From Tetrahymena thermophila SB210 (Eukaryota; Ciliophora; Oligohymenophorea; Hymenostomatida; Tetrahymenidae): 64,000 nucleotides of DNA. The stretch's first letter is position 1. Each line of letters opens with the position of its first letter. A program made the position numbers and the translations under genes. Under the pieces are notes generated by a model. It was not told the DNA's origin and did not search any database. It was given only the letters and a program-made list of their open reading frames with translations. The stretch is from the NCBI RefSeq assembly GCF_000189635.1, contig NW_002476534.1, forward strand, positions 682,001 through 746,000, given 5' to 3'. This document shows, piece by piece, positions 11,094 to 23,632 of this stretch.

Positions 11094-12839
11094 TCATTTT
11101 TATATGAGATTTTACTATTGATTGTCTTGCTCTAATTAAATTTAGCTCTGATTTGTAATCAATTTATTAGAATTTTCTCTTTTCGATTCGATACTTAACA
11201 ATTCAGGATCCTTCAGAGGAGAAAAGTTAAAGTCTTTATTAATGATATTATTTTGCTCAGGAGTTAAAAAATTATTCTTACTTTATAAGGGAGAGTCTTG
11301 GTAATTTAATTCTAATTTTAATGCCTTGAGTCTATTATTTTGCATACTAGAATAATCTTAGTTTTATTCTCCGCCATCATTATCAATATCATCTAGCTCC
11401 ATATTATCCACTCCATCATCTCCATTGTTTAAGTAATTCCTAAAGTTTGATTATTTATATTTAGCTTCTTTTGCAGACTCATCTGAATTGTTTGGCTTAA
11501 TACTCTAAGGCGATTGTGTATTGTCAGAATTAAGAACCTTAAGGTTATTTGCAGAATTAAGCTCATACTCAGTTTGGTTATTTGAGGTTTAGTTAAATAA
11601 TATTAAGTTTCTATTCGAGTTACTGTTCTATTATTCAAGAATTAAAGGTAGTACTAATTTTTAATTACTAAGTTACTACGTTTTAGTCAATCCACTTATA
11701 TTGACCAAATTAAGTACCTATTATTCATTGCTTTATTTTTCAGAACACAAATCTTGTTAAAAGTTTTCTTCATCTTCATCTTCGTTGTCGCTATTGAACT
11801 TAATAACTTCTTCTATTTTTGTTTTAGAAGGTATTTTACTTTACTTTTTAGCTTTTCCATCTTAATTTATAGAAGATTTTGATTTATGAGAGATGCTAGA
11901 GGGTTGTTTAGTATGATTTATAGCACCCATTTCTATTACCACTTAATCATCTTATAAATTTATTTCCTTAGCTGAATTTGAGTTTTCCTTTTTAGCAAGT
12001 AAGTTTATTGTATATTAGTTTGTATTTTATTAGCCATCACTATATTTATCATTTTCTATATGAATATCATCATTAATTCTTGCTGCACTGATTATTTCTT
12101 ATTCATTACCTTCAGTTATAACTCCAATATTTTTCACCATGATCTTTTCTTCGTCTTGATGAGAATAAATATTAACTTTTTGCTCAGCTTACTTTTTCTC
12201 TTTCATAAAACGACTCGCATTAGGTTACTTTTTAGTAAAGTTATCATGAGACTGTTAAAAGATGCTTTTACTTGATGCTTCATTATTCTGATAAATTTAT
12301 GAGTTTGTAAGTAATGCTGCTGTTGAATAGCTAAATATAATTGAAGTATAATCACTAGATAGCCTCCAAAAAACTTAATTTCCACATCTTTAAGTTTCAT
12401 TCAGCAAAATCAGAGAAACTTCATGGGATATTTAGCTGAAAGAGTAGTGCCATAAAAATATGCATAATACTTGAAGTAGAATTATCAGCAAACCAGTAGC
12501 AGCTAAAATATAAACTCCCACTTAGAAAGTATTTTAACTTGTGTCCTCTCCTTAGAGAGTCATGTAATAAATACCAAAAATCATAGCAACAACAAGCAAA
12601 ATATTAAACTTCTGAATTAATTTCATCCAAAAAACAGTCCTTTCACTTTATTACAACACTTTTTCTATCTGACTTTAAACAGATTTAATTTTTTTTTTTA
12701 ATTCAGGCTACAGTTTTTGAGCAATTTTTTTTATCTACTTGAAGTTGAAGCGATATAGCTTCAAGCTAAAGGGAATTTCCAACTCGTTTTCTTTTAAAGT
12801 TTGATTTTTCTTTTGCGTAAAGCACAATAAAAAAGACAT
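11094..12839 (-). CDS. Two-TM protein with long low-complexity tail
   Basis: A single exon encodes 581 residues from the ATG at 12837-12839 (MSFLLCFTQKKNQTLKENE) to TGA at 11094-11096. A basic, amphipathic N-terminal stretch of about 70 residues (KLYRFNFKQIKKIAQKL) precedes two hydrophobic segments: LIQKFNILLVVAMIFGIYYM at about residues 74-93 and VYILAATGLLIILLQVLCIF at about 108-127. The remaining 430 residues are polar and rich in Asn, Gln, Ser, Asp and Lys, with acidic patches (NSDNEDEDEENF) and no cysteines of note. This is probably a membrane protein with both ends on the same side of a membrane and a large disordered tail. I do not recognise the family, and such tails are common in ciliate proteins. 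Confidence 0.8.
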
Positions 12840-14221
12840 TTCTATTACTTTAAATTTTTTTAATTTTTTTTAGCTTATTTATTTTTTTTGGATGATTATT
12901 AATTATTTGTCACTTTTTAATTAATAGTAAGTTATTTGATATTTTTACAAAGGGTAAATTTTAATCCAAGGTTAGAGATATTAATCTATTGAACTCTTTA
13001 TCATCATTTATTTTTAGAAGAAAAACAAAAGAAAAAATTGTTTGTTTTTTTTTACTTTGAGTTTCTTAGATTGTATATGTAAATTCCCTATTTTTATTCA
13101 AAAAATTAGGGTTTATATTTCTTCTTTGAGCTAGTCTTTTCGTAACTTGATAATATTTATAATTTAAAAGAACTCATAGATATTCACGCACCCTATAAAA
13201 ATAAATATATATATTTTGTATTAAAAAATTATTGATTTTATTTTGAATTTTTATAGAAATCATTTTTTTAATTTGAGATTTTTTTTTTATTAGTTTTTTC
13301 TAATATTAAAATTAAAAAACTCTACTCTCCTCAACAATTACCTAAATCTCTCCTATTTTTATCTTTAAAACAACTAAATTTTAAGAATTTTATTTTTAAA
13401 AAGTTCTTCTTCATAATATTCAGATCATTCACTTAAAAAAAAAATGCGTTTACTTGATAAAAACATATATTAAAAAATTAATCAGTAAAAACCAAATTCA
13501 TCCTAAATCTTTCTATTTTTTATACTTGAATTAATTAAATAAAAATTTCTTGGAGTATTCATTCAAATTTTTTTTAATTGATCAATCAATCCTATTAGTT
13601 CATTGTTATTTTTAGTTAGATACCACAAAGCAATTTGAAATTTATTATTATAAAAACATAATATCTAAATACATTAACAATTTTTGTTTACAACTTTTTA
13701 TTTTCTATCTTTGAATTTAATTTAATTTAATTTAAAGGAAACTAATTTTATAAATAGAAAAAGAGTATTTTATAAATATTATAAGCCATTAATTATTCTT
13801 TTGTTATTTAGATAATAGTTAGATTATTTAAAATATCATTAGTATAACCAAATACAGCCAAAATATATTTATTCAAGATAAAAACCTTTAGCTTTCCTTA
13901 AAATAAATTGAATTAAGATGTGTGGAATAATAATTGATTATTTAATAACTTACTTCAAAAATACAATTGAAATAAATAGGAATTTATGAAATATGTTTAT
14001 TTATTAGCTTACATAAACCACTATTTTACAAAATTAAATGAAAAATTATTGGAAAAAAACATGTTGGTTACTTTAAATAATTTAGGGTTAATAAATGATT
14101 TAGTAGTAAGGAAGAAAAATTCTTTGATATAAGAAAGTTTTTATACTTAATATTTTTTAAAAAATTGAAGGTAGCTGCAAATTAAAAAGTAAAAGACAAT
14201 TTATTTGATAATTTTAATTAA
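12840..14221. other. Divergent intergenic region
   Basis: About 1.4 kb between the divergently transcribed two-TM gene and the zinc-ribbon gene. It should contain both promoters. The sequence is almost entirely A/T with long T runs, and I see no further gene. Confidence 0.55.
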
Positions 14222-14488
14222 ATGAAAGACAAAACAACTAAAGCAAAATAACATGATAAATTGCCATAGAAGCAAAAGGCTATTAAAAAATAAGATTCAA
14301 AGCCTAACTGCCATAAATGCAAATCTGATGCATAAGTAGTTGATGTAGTTTATGGAAAACCTGCAAAAGTTTTAATTGATTAAGCAAACAGAAAAGAAGT
14401 ATTTTTGGCAGGATGTAAAGTAGACAAAATTAGAAAAAATTGGTATTGTTATTCTTGCGAACACAAATTTAATTCTAAATCTAAGTGA
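14222..14488 (+). CDS. Small zinc-ribbon protein resembling a bacterial family
   Basis: A single exon encodes 88 residues from ATG 14222 to TGA 14486-14488. The first 27 residues are a Lys/Gln-rich leader. Then comes a compact domain: NCHKCKSDAQVVDVVYGKPA, then KVLIDQANRKEVFLAGCKVD, then KNWYCYSCEHKFNSKSK. The two C-x-x-C knuckles (CHKC and CYSC) form a zinc ribbon. The pattern C-x-x-C, then VYGxP, then L-I-x-x-A-x-x-x-E-V-x-L-x-G-C, then W-x-C-x-x-C-x-x-x-F closely follows a short bacterial protein family of unknown function in which the central part reads YG-x-P with a GE-x-x-L-G-G-C block. The match is from memory of the pattern, not from a search. It converges on the large gene at 14861-20131 with 372 bases between stop codons. 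Confidence 0.85.
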
Positions 14489-14860
14489 GAGTTAGCTCTA
14501 TGGCAAATTAATTTGTAGCCCTTAAAAATTTTATTAAATTTGAAAATAATGTAAAAATTATAAGAATTAATTGTGCTTATATAACTAAGAATTATTCTTT
14601 TAATGTATATTAGATTATAAGTATTAATAACAGCTTTTACAAAACAATATTGTATTTTCATTATTTTATTTATCTAATTTAGTTATATAAACAAAATTAC
14701 ATTAATTTAAGTATAGAATACAATCAATTAATTAATTAATAGATTGATTGATATTGATAAATATATTATATTTTTTAATCAATTTTTTTATTTAGTAATA
14801 GATACAAAATTTTTTTTCACTTATTCATTAATTTGTTTCTTTGTTTGTTTTTGTTGCTCT
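14489..14860. other. Convergent intergenic region
   Basis: 372 bases between the stops of two convergent genes. It contains an AATTAATTAATTAAT-type simple stretch near 14726-14742 and no gene. Both 3' untranslated regions should end here. Confidence 0.6.
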
Positions 14861-17800
14861 TCATTAATATTAGTTTCTCATTTGGAAATTTTAGTCTACT
14901 ATCGAATTATCTACTGAGTGCTCTTCCTCTATTTCATATAGAGGCAACTATTGCTTAGTTTTGAAGAAATTTTTTTATGAATCTGTTTGGTTATTATATT
15001 CGCCGCCAAATTAGTCACTTTCTTCGTGTTGGAGTGCGTCTATATCCTCTCCATATATATGTCTTTCGTGTTAGAAATATTCTTGTTTTAATTGTTTGTT
15101 TTAGTTGTCTTTTTCTTTGAATTAGTTTTCTAAATTTTGCATTTTCATTAGCATTTCTACTTCTTCTGCCAAACTGTCTATCACTTTTCTATCGATCCTA
15201 GGCTCACCTTCTTAATTATTTTATTGAATCTATTTACTTTGTTTTTATGCTTAGTTATAGTTATCGGTTTCATATTTATTACTGCTATTTATCTCTACAT
15301 TTTCTAATTGTTGCTGTTATGGAGACTAGACATTCTTCTTTTCAAATAGGTTGTTTAATTTCTGCTGGATACTTGATATTTTTTCTCTTGTAGAGTTTTA
15401 TTTACTTGAAGAGTTTTGTTAATTATTTTCTAGTTGACTTGAAGAATCTTTCAATTTATTTTTGTTAAACAGCTCATCCAACTTCATTTTAGCACCAGCT
15501 GATTCATTTAATTAATTGTTCTTAATCATTTGTAAATTATTTTAAGTATTTTCTTTATTGACTTATTCATAGCTACTACTACTGTCTTATGAACCTCTTT
15601 TACTAGCAGTCAGAGGTCTATTTTTTTGCTCACTAATTATATGAGAATTCTACAATAAAGGAGATTTCTCTTTTTACTCACTATCTCTTTTCTTTTTTAA
15701 TTTTTATAATTTCTAAAGTATAGTTTCTTCTAGCTCGTCTCCACTGCTGTTACTATCATCATCACTTTGAACATTACCCTTAAAAACTTTGTTAAGTTAG
15801 TTCTAAATATTACTCTTTTCTTAGCCAGATTTTAAAGATTTATCATCTTACTTTTATCCTTCTTCGTATTACTAATAGAATGACTCCATCCTACTATCAA
15901 GTTTTTGTTAAAATTTAGAAGTAGGTTCAGCTTTATTTTATTATAACAAAGAGTCTCTTGCTAAGCTATTTTTATTTCCCAGTTCTTATTAAACATTTTT
16001 CATGAGTGATTAAAATAAATTTTTCTTCTAGTTTTGAATGGATTGAGACTTCTATTACAGTTAATTGATATCATTTTGATCTATCTGAATCTATTATAAC
16101 TCTTTTTCAAAGCTACTATTTTTATTATTAGAGAATTTGAAATATTGGTCTTCATAATATTCGTTATGCTATTACTCACTCTGTTGTAATTCATTCCTAA
16201 AGCTACTGTAATTGTGTAAATCAGCTACCTACAATTCTTCATTAATTTGATCTCCTTTATTTTATTATTGCTCATTTCTTCTGTTTTAAAGCAATTTATG
16301 CAAGCTTTAACTTTCTTACTATCTATTTTGTAGAAGTTTATGCTCTTTTTCTTCATTTAAATTACTATACAAAGGAGATTATGATCTTTTAAATTAACTA
16401 TCACCCTATGCCAAATAACTACTTACAGTCTAAGAGTATTGCAACTCCTTATCTCTAATAGATGAGGTCTAACTGTTATTTTCAGCTTCCATTTCTTTGA
16501 GTTTTCTCATGATATATTATTACTATCTATATTCTTCATCATCAATCATATTTTCTTAAGGTTATTATTATTCCATTTAATACTCTTGTGACATTCTCTT
16601 AGAGTTACCAGACTTAGAGAAATTTAAATGAGAATTTGGATACTTTTAATTGATTTTCTCCAAGATTTCATTTGATTTTTAAATATTTCTATCAGTTTAA
16701 TACAAAGCTTAGTCTTGTTTTAAGAACTTCTCACTGTTTTTCTTTTAAATTTAGTTTATGTCATCATAAAAATTTTTAATTAAGTTATTGCAACTACTAC
16801 TTTTAACGAAGCCTTGTTCCTAATCAATTTAACTATTTGAAAAATTATCAGGTTGTCTTCTCAAATCTTACTTTAATTGAGCACTTGGTTATTCGAAACG
16901 GTCAGAATACTAGCCGTAAGTATTTACAATAGTACTTTAAGAACTAGGTGAAGTTAATTTTTATTTGAAGAAATTAGCATCTTTAAATGCTAATTCTGTA
17001 TTATCTTTATTATTTTATTCATTTAAGTAGCTAAATAGCTAAGGGTTTTTACCACTAGCACCAAATTATGGGCTTTTTGTTCCCTTAGTACCAGATTCTT
17101 AAAATATTTCCTTTTTGCTGTGAACTTCTTAGCTAGAAATCTCATTAACAATATTCTATAACTTAGCAGAAGATAACGCCCTCTAATTAGTTTTGACCTA
17201 AGAGTCAGCTATATTTTATAAATAATGAAATAAATAAATAATTTGTTGTTTTAGTTGAATTCAATAAAAATCAGTAAATATTTGAATGCAAAATAAAGAA
17301 ATTGAATAAAATTAAATCCTTTTATTTACTGTTTTATTTGATTCCCAATTTAAAATCAAGAATTTTTAGAGAATTCGATATATTTGTTTTACCAATAATT
17401 TAATTTTTAAGTTTTGTGTAAGCATCTTCTTCAGCCGCATCTACCAAGCGAGACTTGCTATTAGGGGAATATCTATCGAGATAAGATTTCTTTTTAGATT
17501 ATAATTCTGTGTAATAAGGCATCAATTCGTTTTTATTAATGCATTTTAACTCACAAAACGATTCCTCAATCCCATCAAGCCATTCCATGTCTTCTTCATC
17601 TCTTTCACCTTTCTTTTGAATATTCTATTGAGATCTTTCAATTTAATCACTACTCTTTCTAGATGGTTTCTTTTCAAATTCATCGCTCTTTTTACCATAA
17701 ACTACTGAAGGTGTTATGATATTACTTTTGCTAGTGTTTTCCTCTTTAAATTAACTATTTTATCTAGATTTAGTTTTTCTTTTTGTTTGATCGCTTTACA

Positions 17801-20131
17801 TATTTAAATACTCTGAGATAATCATAAAGCTTTTCTCTGTTTCTTCTTCCTCTCTTTCAATCATTTCCCATTTTTCTTCAAATCTCAACTTTAAATATTT
17901 TTAATCGAATCAAAAATGAATAAATTAAAAAAAATAATATTCTCTTTTTATTATTCTCTAAAATTAACTAAATACTTTTTTATTTATTTATCTATTGTAA
18001 GAACAAAAAAGTATCAAAGAGAAGAAAATATTATTAAGAGTAGATGAAGAAATAAAAAAATGAATTTAATTAAGTAAGTAAGTACCTGCTGTTGGAGATT
18101 ATCATGTGCAAAATGGTTTTATTCTGAGATAGGATTTTATTTTTTGAATGAAGCTTCAAGGAAAACCGTTCTAGTTTATTCTGAAGGCTAATCATTATAA
18201 GAGTGACTTTATTGTCTTACATGAGAGTTTTTGATGTGCTTTGTTTGTACTTCTAGCTCTGCTAATTCTCTCTCTAGTTACTCTTTTTCCTATTTAAGAA
18301 GTGTTTAGTTGTGCTTTAATTAGTGAATGAAATGTTCAGATTCATTTAAATCATCCTAAATTCCTAAATGGCTTAGCTATTAAAGGTACTATTGTTCCTC
18401 CAAAAAATATTTATCAAAATCTACTTGAGAGTTTCTAGTTTAATGATTATAGTATTGCTGCTGCATTTGTATGCCTGATTGATTAATATTATTATTATTA
18501 TTGTTTTCATAATATGATGTTAACGAATGTTTTCTTTCATACATAGGGAACTACTGTTAATTGGCTAATTAATATTATTAATTTTCAAGAGAGCTTTAAT
18601 CAAAATTAGGTTATGAATACTGTCTTTTACTAGATATATTAAATGAGGGTCCATTTTAGTTATAATTTCTATCTTAGATTTCTTCATTTTACTTTTGAAA
18701 ATTATTTGTTCTTGGAGATGTGAAGTTGATTGATGCCTGAGCATAATTATTTTATTCGAAGGTGTCATAATTCAAATTTTACTGAATTTATTGTTGAGGT
18801 TAAAAGTTTTTTTAAAAGATAGGTTTTTGCTAGAAGAAAGCAGGATTTTGTTAGTAAGAATACTCATTATTTTATTATTTATTGTATATATTTAGATAGT
18901 TATCCTCATTTTAATTACTGAATTAGCTATTTTTCATTGCCATATTTTGATTATTCACCATTTAAATAAATTCTGGATTATTTGTATTTATAAATTCTAT
19001 ACTTTGCTGAGTTTAATAAGTTGGATAAATTCCTTATACAAATATATTTTCGTTATCATTTTGTTGTGCCATCATCGGTATCATGGTATGACTGCTTGGG
19101 CTTATTGGTTGAGGAGTGTATTAAAATTAGTTGTTCTAAAAATTTTATCTCTAATTAAATCTATGAATATTATTTTGTTACTGGGTTTATTCTAATAAAT
19201 TAGGATCTTCCATAGTGCTAGTAGCGTTAGAAAAATATGCATTTGGACTTGCAATAGATAAAATACTCTTCATATTCTAAAGCACATTCTGAGTCCTTGA
19301 AGAATTGGGTATTTCCTAAGCTATTTTTTAGATAAAATAAATATTAAAATAATTAATTAAAATATGAAATGTTAATTCAATCAATCAATATTTTTAATTT
19401 GATGATTTAAAAAACAAATTCAAAAAAGATATACTCAATTAAGACTCGCTCATTTCAGCAGGTTTTGCAGTATTTGATAGCTTCATCAAACTTTTTGATT
19501 ATTTTAACTTTTATTATTGATTGAAAGGGTTTGCTTGCAATTGCTTAGGAGAGAGCACTTGTGAAGGGGATTTTTGCAAAATCTCAGAATGATTTAAATT
19601 ATTTTTTGGAGTCTTGCTACAATCTAAATTAATATTTTTAAACTTATTAAAGAAAATGATATTATTATAAATGATAATTTTTATACTTCTCTTGGATGTT
19701 TTGAAAACAATTTCTCCAGCTTTTGGTGATTTATTCCTTTCTAAAGATTTATTCATTTTAATGTTTTCGCTTCCTTATTTATTTTGTAAAGATTTAGTTC
19801 CTTACTCTTTTTAGTTTGAAATATCTTAAGTAGGAATAGCATCATTAAATTTCTCTTCAATAGTTTAGTTTTATTTTTTATTCTATTCAAAGAGGATTTT
19901 TTTATATTTTTCATAATCACTTCGAGACATTTAAGGTTTTTTAGATATCGTTGCTTACTGCACCTTGAGTCTCTTTTACGAATTAATCTGTTTACATATT
20001 AAAGATATTAATTTTGATAGTATCAGTATATCAACTCAAATTTTTATTTAACTAATTTAAATGGAAAATACCTGCTCCAAGCGATTCAATTTTTCTTTTA
20101 TGTACTTTTCACTAAATATATTTCCATTCAT
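14861..20131 (-). CDS. Large Q/N/S-rich protein, five exons
   Basis: Five exons (20072-20131, 19435-19987, 18086-19320, 17330-17888, 14861-17208) join in phase at GT...AG junctions to give 1,585 codons, so 1,584 residues. The start MNGNIFSEKYIKEKLNRLEQ is a short helical leader. After the first intron the text continues INSQKRLKVQQATISKK. Exon 3 has a charged coiled stretch near its end (EKEQLERELAELEVQTKHIK). Exon 4 begins LRFEEKWEMIEREEEE and contains a less repetitive stretch, EEDMEWLDGIEESFCELKC, followed by a YLDRYSPNSKSRLVDAAEED segment that looks folded. Exon 5 is almost wholly Gln, Asn, Ser and Lys with short heptad-like runs. No known domain is recognised. The length, composition and scattered coiled coils suit a scaffold or cytoskeletal protein, but this is a guess. 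Most glutamines use TAA and TAG. Confidence 0.8.
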
Positions 20132-21532
20132 TTTATGCCTATTAATTTTGCTAATTTATTTGCTTGGCTTGCTCAAGTAGCTAAATAAATGATTAACTAG
20201 CCAACTAAATTTTTATATATTACTTACTAACTTATTGATTATCTTCAAATAGCTATTTATACAATAATAATTATTATTATCTCTAAATTGTATTTTTTAA
20301 ATAATAAAAATTAAATTAAAATTAGTGGAATATCTTCAAGATAATCAAATTGTTATTTTAAAAATTGAAATAAAGATTCTTTTTGCTTTCTTTTATAATT
20401 TTGCAAAAATTTTTGAAATTATTAATGCTACAAAACAAAATCAAACTGGATTGAATAGATTTAACACTAAAACACTCTACATATAATTAATTATTTTAAA
20501 GATACTTTTAAATATATAGTAACAGTTTAAAATTTACTTAATAATAAAAATTTAGCTATTTATTTTTGAAATTATTTCCTTTTAAATTTTCCAAAAAATA
20601 TTTAAATGTTTATTTGAAAAAGAAAATTTTATTTAGCGAATCTATTTTTTTTTTTTCCTTGAATATTTTTTCATTGAATTTTCAGTAATGATTAAATTAA
20701 AAAGATGAAATTTTGCAAAATCAAAAAGTATTTTTAATTTAATTTGATTAATTGCTAAAATATATTTAATTGAGTTTGATATTTTAAAAAAATTAAGCAT
20801 CAAATACAATCTAATTAATGGTGATTGAAATTAATTAATTATTATTTTTTTATTTGATTGATTAATTTTTTATAATAAATAGAATTAAATATAATGTTAG
20901 ATATTACAAAATAGTAATTTTAAAGATATAATTAAAATTAACAAAGCATTTTAAAAAGAGAGGGGTTTTAAATTTGTTTGGTTTTAATTTGAATGTTTGG
21001 AATTCAAAAGGAATTCTTGTATTCATTTAGAATAATTAGAAGTCAAGCATTTGATACTTTTGTTTGACAAAAATTTGAATTCAAAAATATGTGAATTGGC
21101 TTCTAATAATTTTTGTTAAAAGTAACTTTGAAATTAATTTGGAAATAAAATAAATTTAATGTAACAAGTTTATTATTTTAATATTATTTAATGATGTATA
21201 CTTGACTGATTGATTGAATAAATAAAAAAAAGAAACAGAAAAACATAGTTCATTCATTTAATCCATTGATTGTTTGATTGTTAAAAATAAAACAGCAATA
21301 AATAAATATAAATTATAACGAAGAATAATTAATAATCAAAATAAATTATACTCTAAGTAAATCATCATAGAAAGGGGATTTGATTATAAATAGCTTGAGA
21401 GAAGAAAAATCTTAAGACTTTTTGTTAAATATAAAAAAGAAAGCAACTGCATTTTGATTAGTAAAAAATATTTAGATAATTATCAAAACAACAAGAATAA
21501 CAATTATAAAAAGAAAATAAGAGTTAAAAAAG
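20132..21532. other. Divergent intergenic region upstream of PF16
   Basis: 1.4 kb of AT-rich sequence lies between the divergent large Q-rich gene and PF16. It presumably holds both promoters. A run of GATTGATTGAT-like words appears at about 21200-21290. I see no gene. Confidence 0.55.
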
Positions 21533-23632
21533 ATGAGTAGAGCCGTTTTGCAACCATTTGAAGAGTATTAAAAGTCAAGAGTATAATTCGTTTAGACTGT
21601 AGCAGTCTTAGCTAGAAAGCCTCAAAATATTGAAGCTCTTCAAGCAGCAGGAGTTATGGCTTTGTTGAAACCTCTGTTATTAGATAATGTACCATCAATT
21701 TAATAAAGTGCCGCACTTGCATTAGGTCGTTTAGCAAATTATTCTGAAGATCTAGCTGAAGCAGTAGTTTCTGCAGATATTTTGAATTAGCTAGTTTTAT
21801 CTCTTTCAGAATAAAACAGATTCTATAAAAAGGCTGCAGCTTTTGTCTTGAGAGCAGTTGCCAAACATTCAGTTTCACTTGCATAAAATGTAGTTGATTC
21901 AGGTGCTCTTGATGCATTAGTAGTTTGTTTAGAAGAATTTGATCCTTCAGTCAAGGAAGCTGCTGCCTGGGCTCTTTCAAATATTGCCAAGCACTCTGCT
22001 GAGCTTGCCCAAAGTGTTGTTGATGTTGGTGCTGTTCCACTCTTAGTCCTTTGTATCTAAGAACCCGAAACTGCTCTTAAGAGAGTATCAGCCGGTGCTC
22101 TTGGTGAAATATGCAGACATTCATAGGAACTTGCCTAACACGTTGTTGATGCAGGTATATTTTTGAAATAACATGGCAAAAATGAGATTAACATCAGTTT
22201 TTTAAAAGCAAATAACTAACAAGCATTTATAAAATAGAATAAATTATTTGAAACAAACATTTTTTTTTCCTTTTATTAATAAATTTTAAAGATTTGAGAT
22301 GAAATTTAAAGGGTTTATTTATTGTAAGTTGCTTTTTTATTACAAGAAAACAAAATGGGTTTGTCAACACCTTTAAACGCAAAATAAATAGATAAACAAA
22401 TGGAATAAAATAATAAAAGCATTTGAAACAATCAAAAAGCAAAATTGAATTAATGAAAGAAAGAATTTAAATTCAATCAAAAATTAAAATTAAAAAAATA
22501 GACTTAAAAAAAGCATAAAAGAAATAATTCGAATGTAAATGAATGAATGCATTAATATTTAATTTAAAATATTTGCTTCAACATAATATGCGATTGATTT
22601 TAGCTAATAATTTTAATAATTTATTTATATCAAATAGGTGCTGTTCCTTTCTTGAGTGCTTTAATTCCTCACCACGATGCTCCTTTAAAGAGACAAGTTT
22701 GCAATTGCTTAGGTTATATTGCAAGACACACTATTGATTTAGCCGAAAACGTTGTTGAAGCTGAAATCTTCCCTAAAATTTTATACAGATTAAAGGATTA
22801 AGACCCTCTTGTAAGAAAGTTTGCTGCTACTTGTATTCGTGAAATTGCTAAGTAATCTTAAGATCTCTCTAAGCTCATTTGCAATGCTGGTGGTGCAGTT
22901 GCCATCGTTGACTACATTAATGAAGCTAGAGATTAAGCTAGACTTCCTGGTATCATCACTTTGGGTTACATTTCAGCTTTCGATGAATCACTTGCCATGA
23001 GTGTTATTTCTGCTAAAGGTAACTAAAAAAATTATTGCATTTTAATTATAAAAAAGAATTTTTGTTAAAATTCTTATTTTCATATTGTAAATTTAATTTT
23101 TAAAACAAAAGGTATTGCTCCTCTTAAGGATGCTTTGATTAACGAAAAGTCAGATTTAGTTTAAGCCTCAGCTGCTTGGACTCTTGGATAAATTGGTGGC
23201 CACAGTCCTGATCATGCTAGAGCTATGGCTGAAGCCGATATTCCAAGCACTCTTTTAACTGTTTATAAATTCAAGGATAGCAGCGAAGATCTTAAGAAGA
23301 AGTGCAAGAAGGCCTTAAAGAGCATTCTCCAAATGTGCAGCTTCTTAAGCGCTCTTGAACCCCTCATCTCTGAATCACCTGATGATATTTTATAATACGT
23401 CTTACATCAATTTGCTAAAACCCTTCCTCACGACAACTAAGCCAAGAAAAACTTCGTTTTATCAGAAGGATTAAAGAAGATTTAAGAAATTAAAGCCGCT
23501 CCTGGATCTAAGCTTCGTTAATACATCGATACTATAAACTAACTCTATCCTCAAGAAATTATCTAATTCTACTCTCCAGGCTACGAATAAACTCTTCTTA
23601 AAAAGCTCGAAGACTACAACACTGCAGATTGA
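21533..23632 (+). CDS. PF16: Sperm-associated antigen 6 / PF16, axonemal central apparatus armadillo protein
   Basis: This is the armadillo-repeat protein of the C1 microtubule of the ciliary central apparatus, needed for central-pair stability and normal beating. Three exons (21533-22154, 22638-23018, 23112-23632) join in phase to 507 residues, the family's usual length of about 510. The start MSRAVLQPFEEYQKSRVQFV matches the conserved SPAG6 N terminus. Armadillo repeats follow one another: QQSAALALGRLANYSEDLAE, KKAAAFVLRAVAKHS, KEAAAWALSNIAKHSAELAQ, KRVSAGALGEICRHSQ, KRQVCNCLGYIARHTIDLAE and VQASAAWTLGQIGGHSPDHA. The C terminus keeps the diagnostic LRQYIDTINQLYPQEIIQFY followed by SPGYEQTLLKKLEDY. 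Introns are 483 and 93 bases, both phase 1 and splitting a Gly codon. The gene has the codon bias of a well-expressed ciliary gene. Confidence 0.96.

Noticed and set aside
22227-22442. Minus-strand ORF inside PF16
   Set aside because: It falls within the 483-base first intron of PF16 and is AT-rich F/L/I/K text with no recognisable feature.
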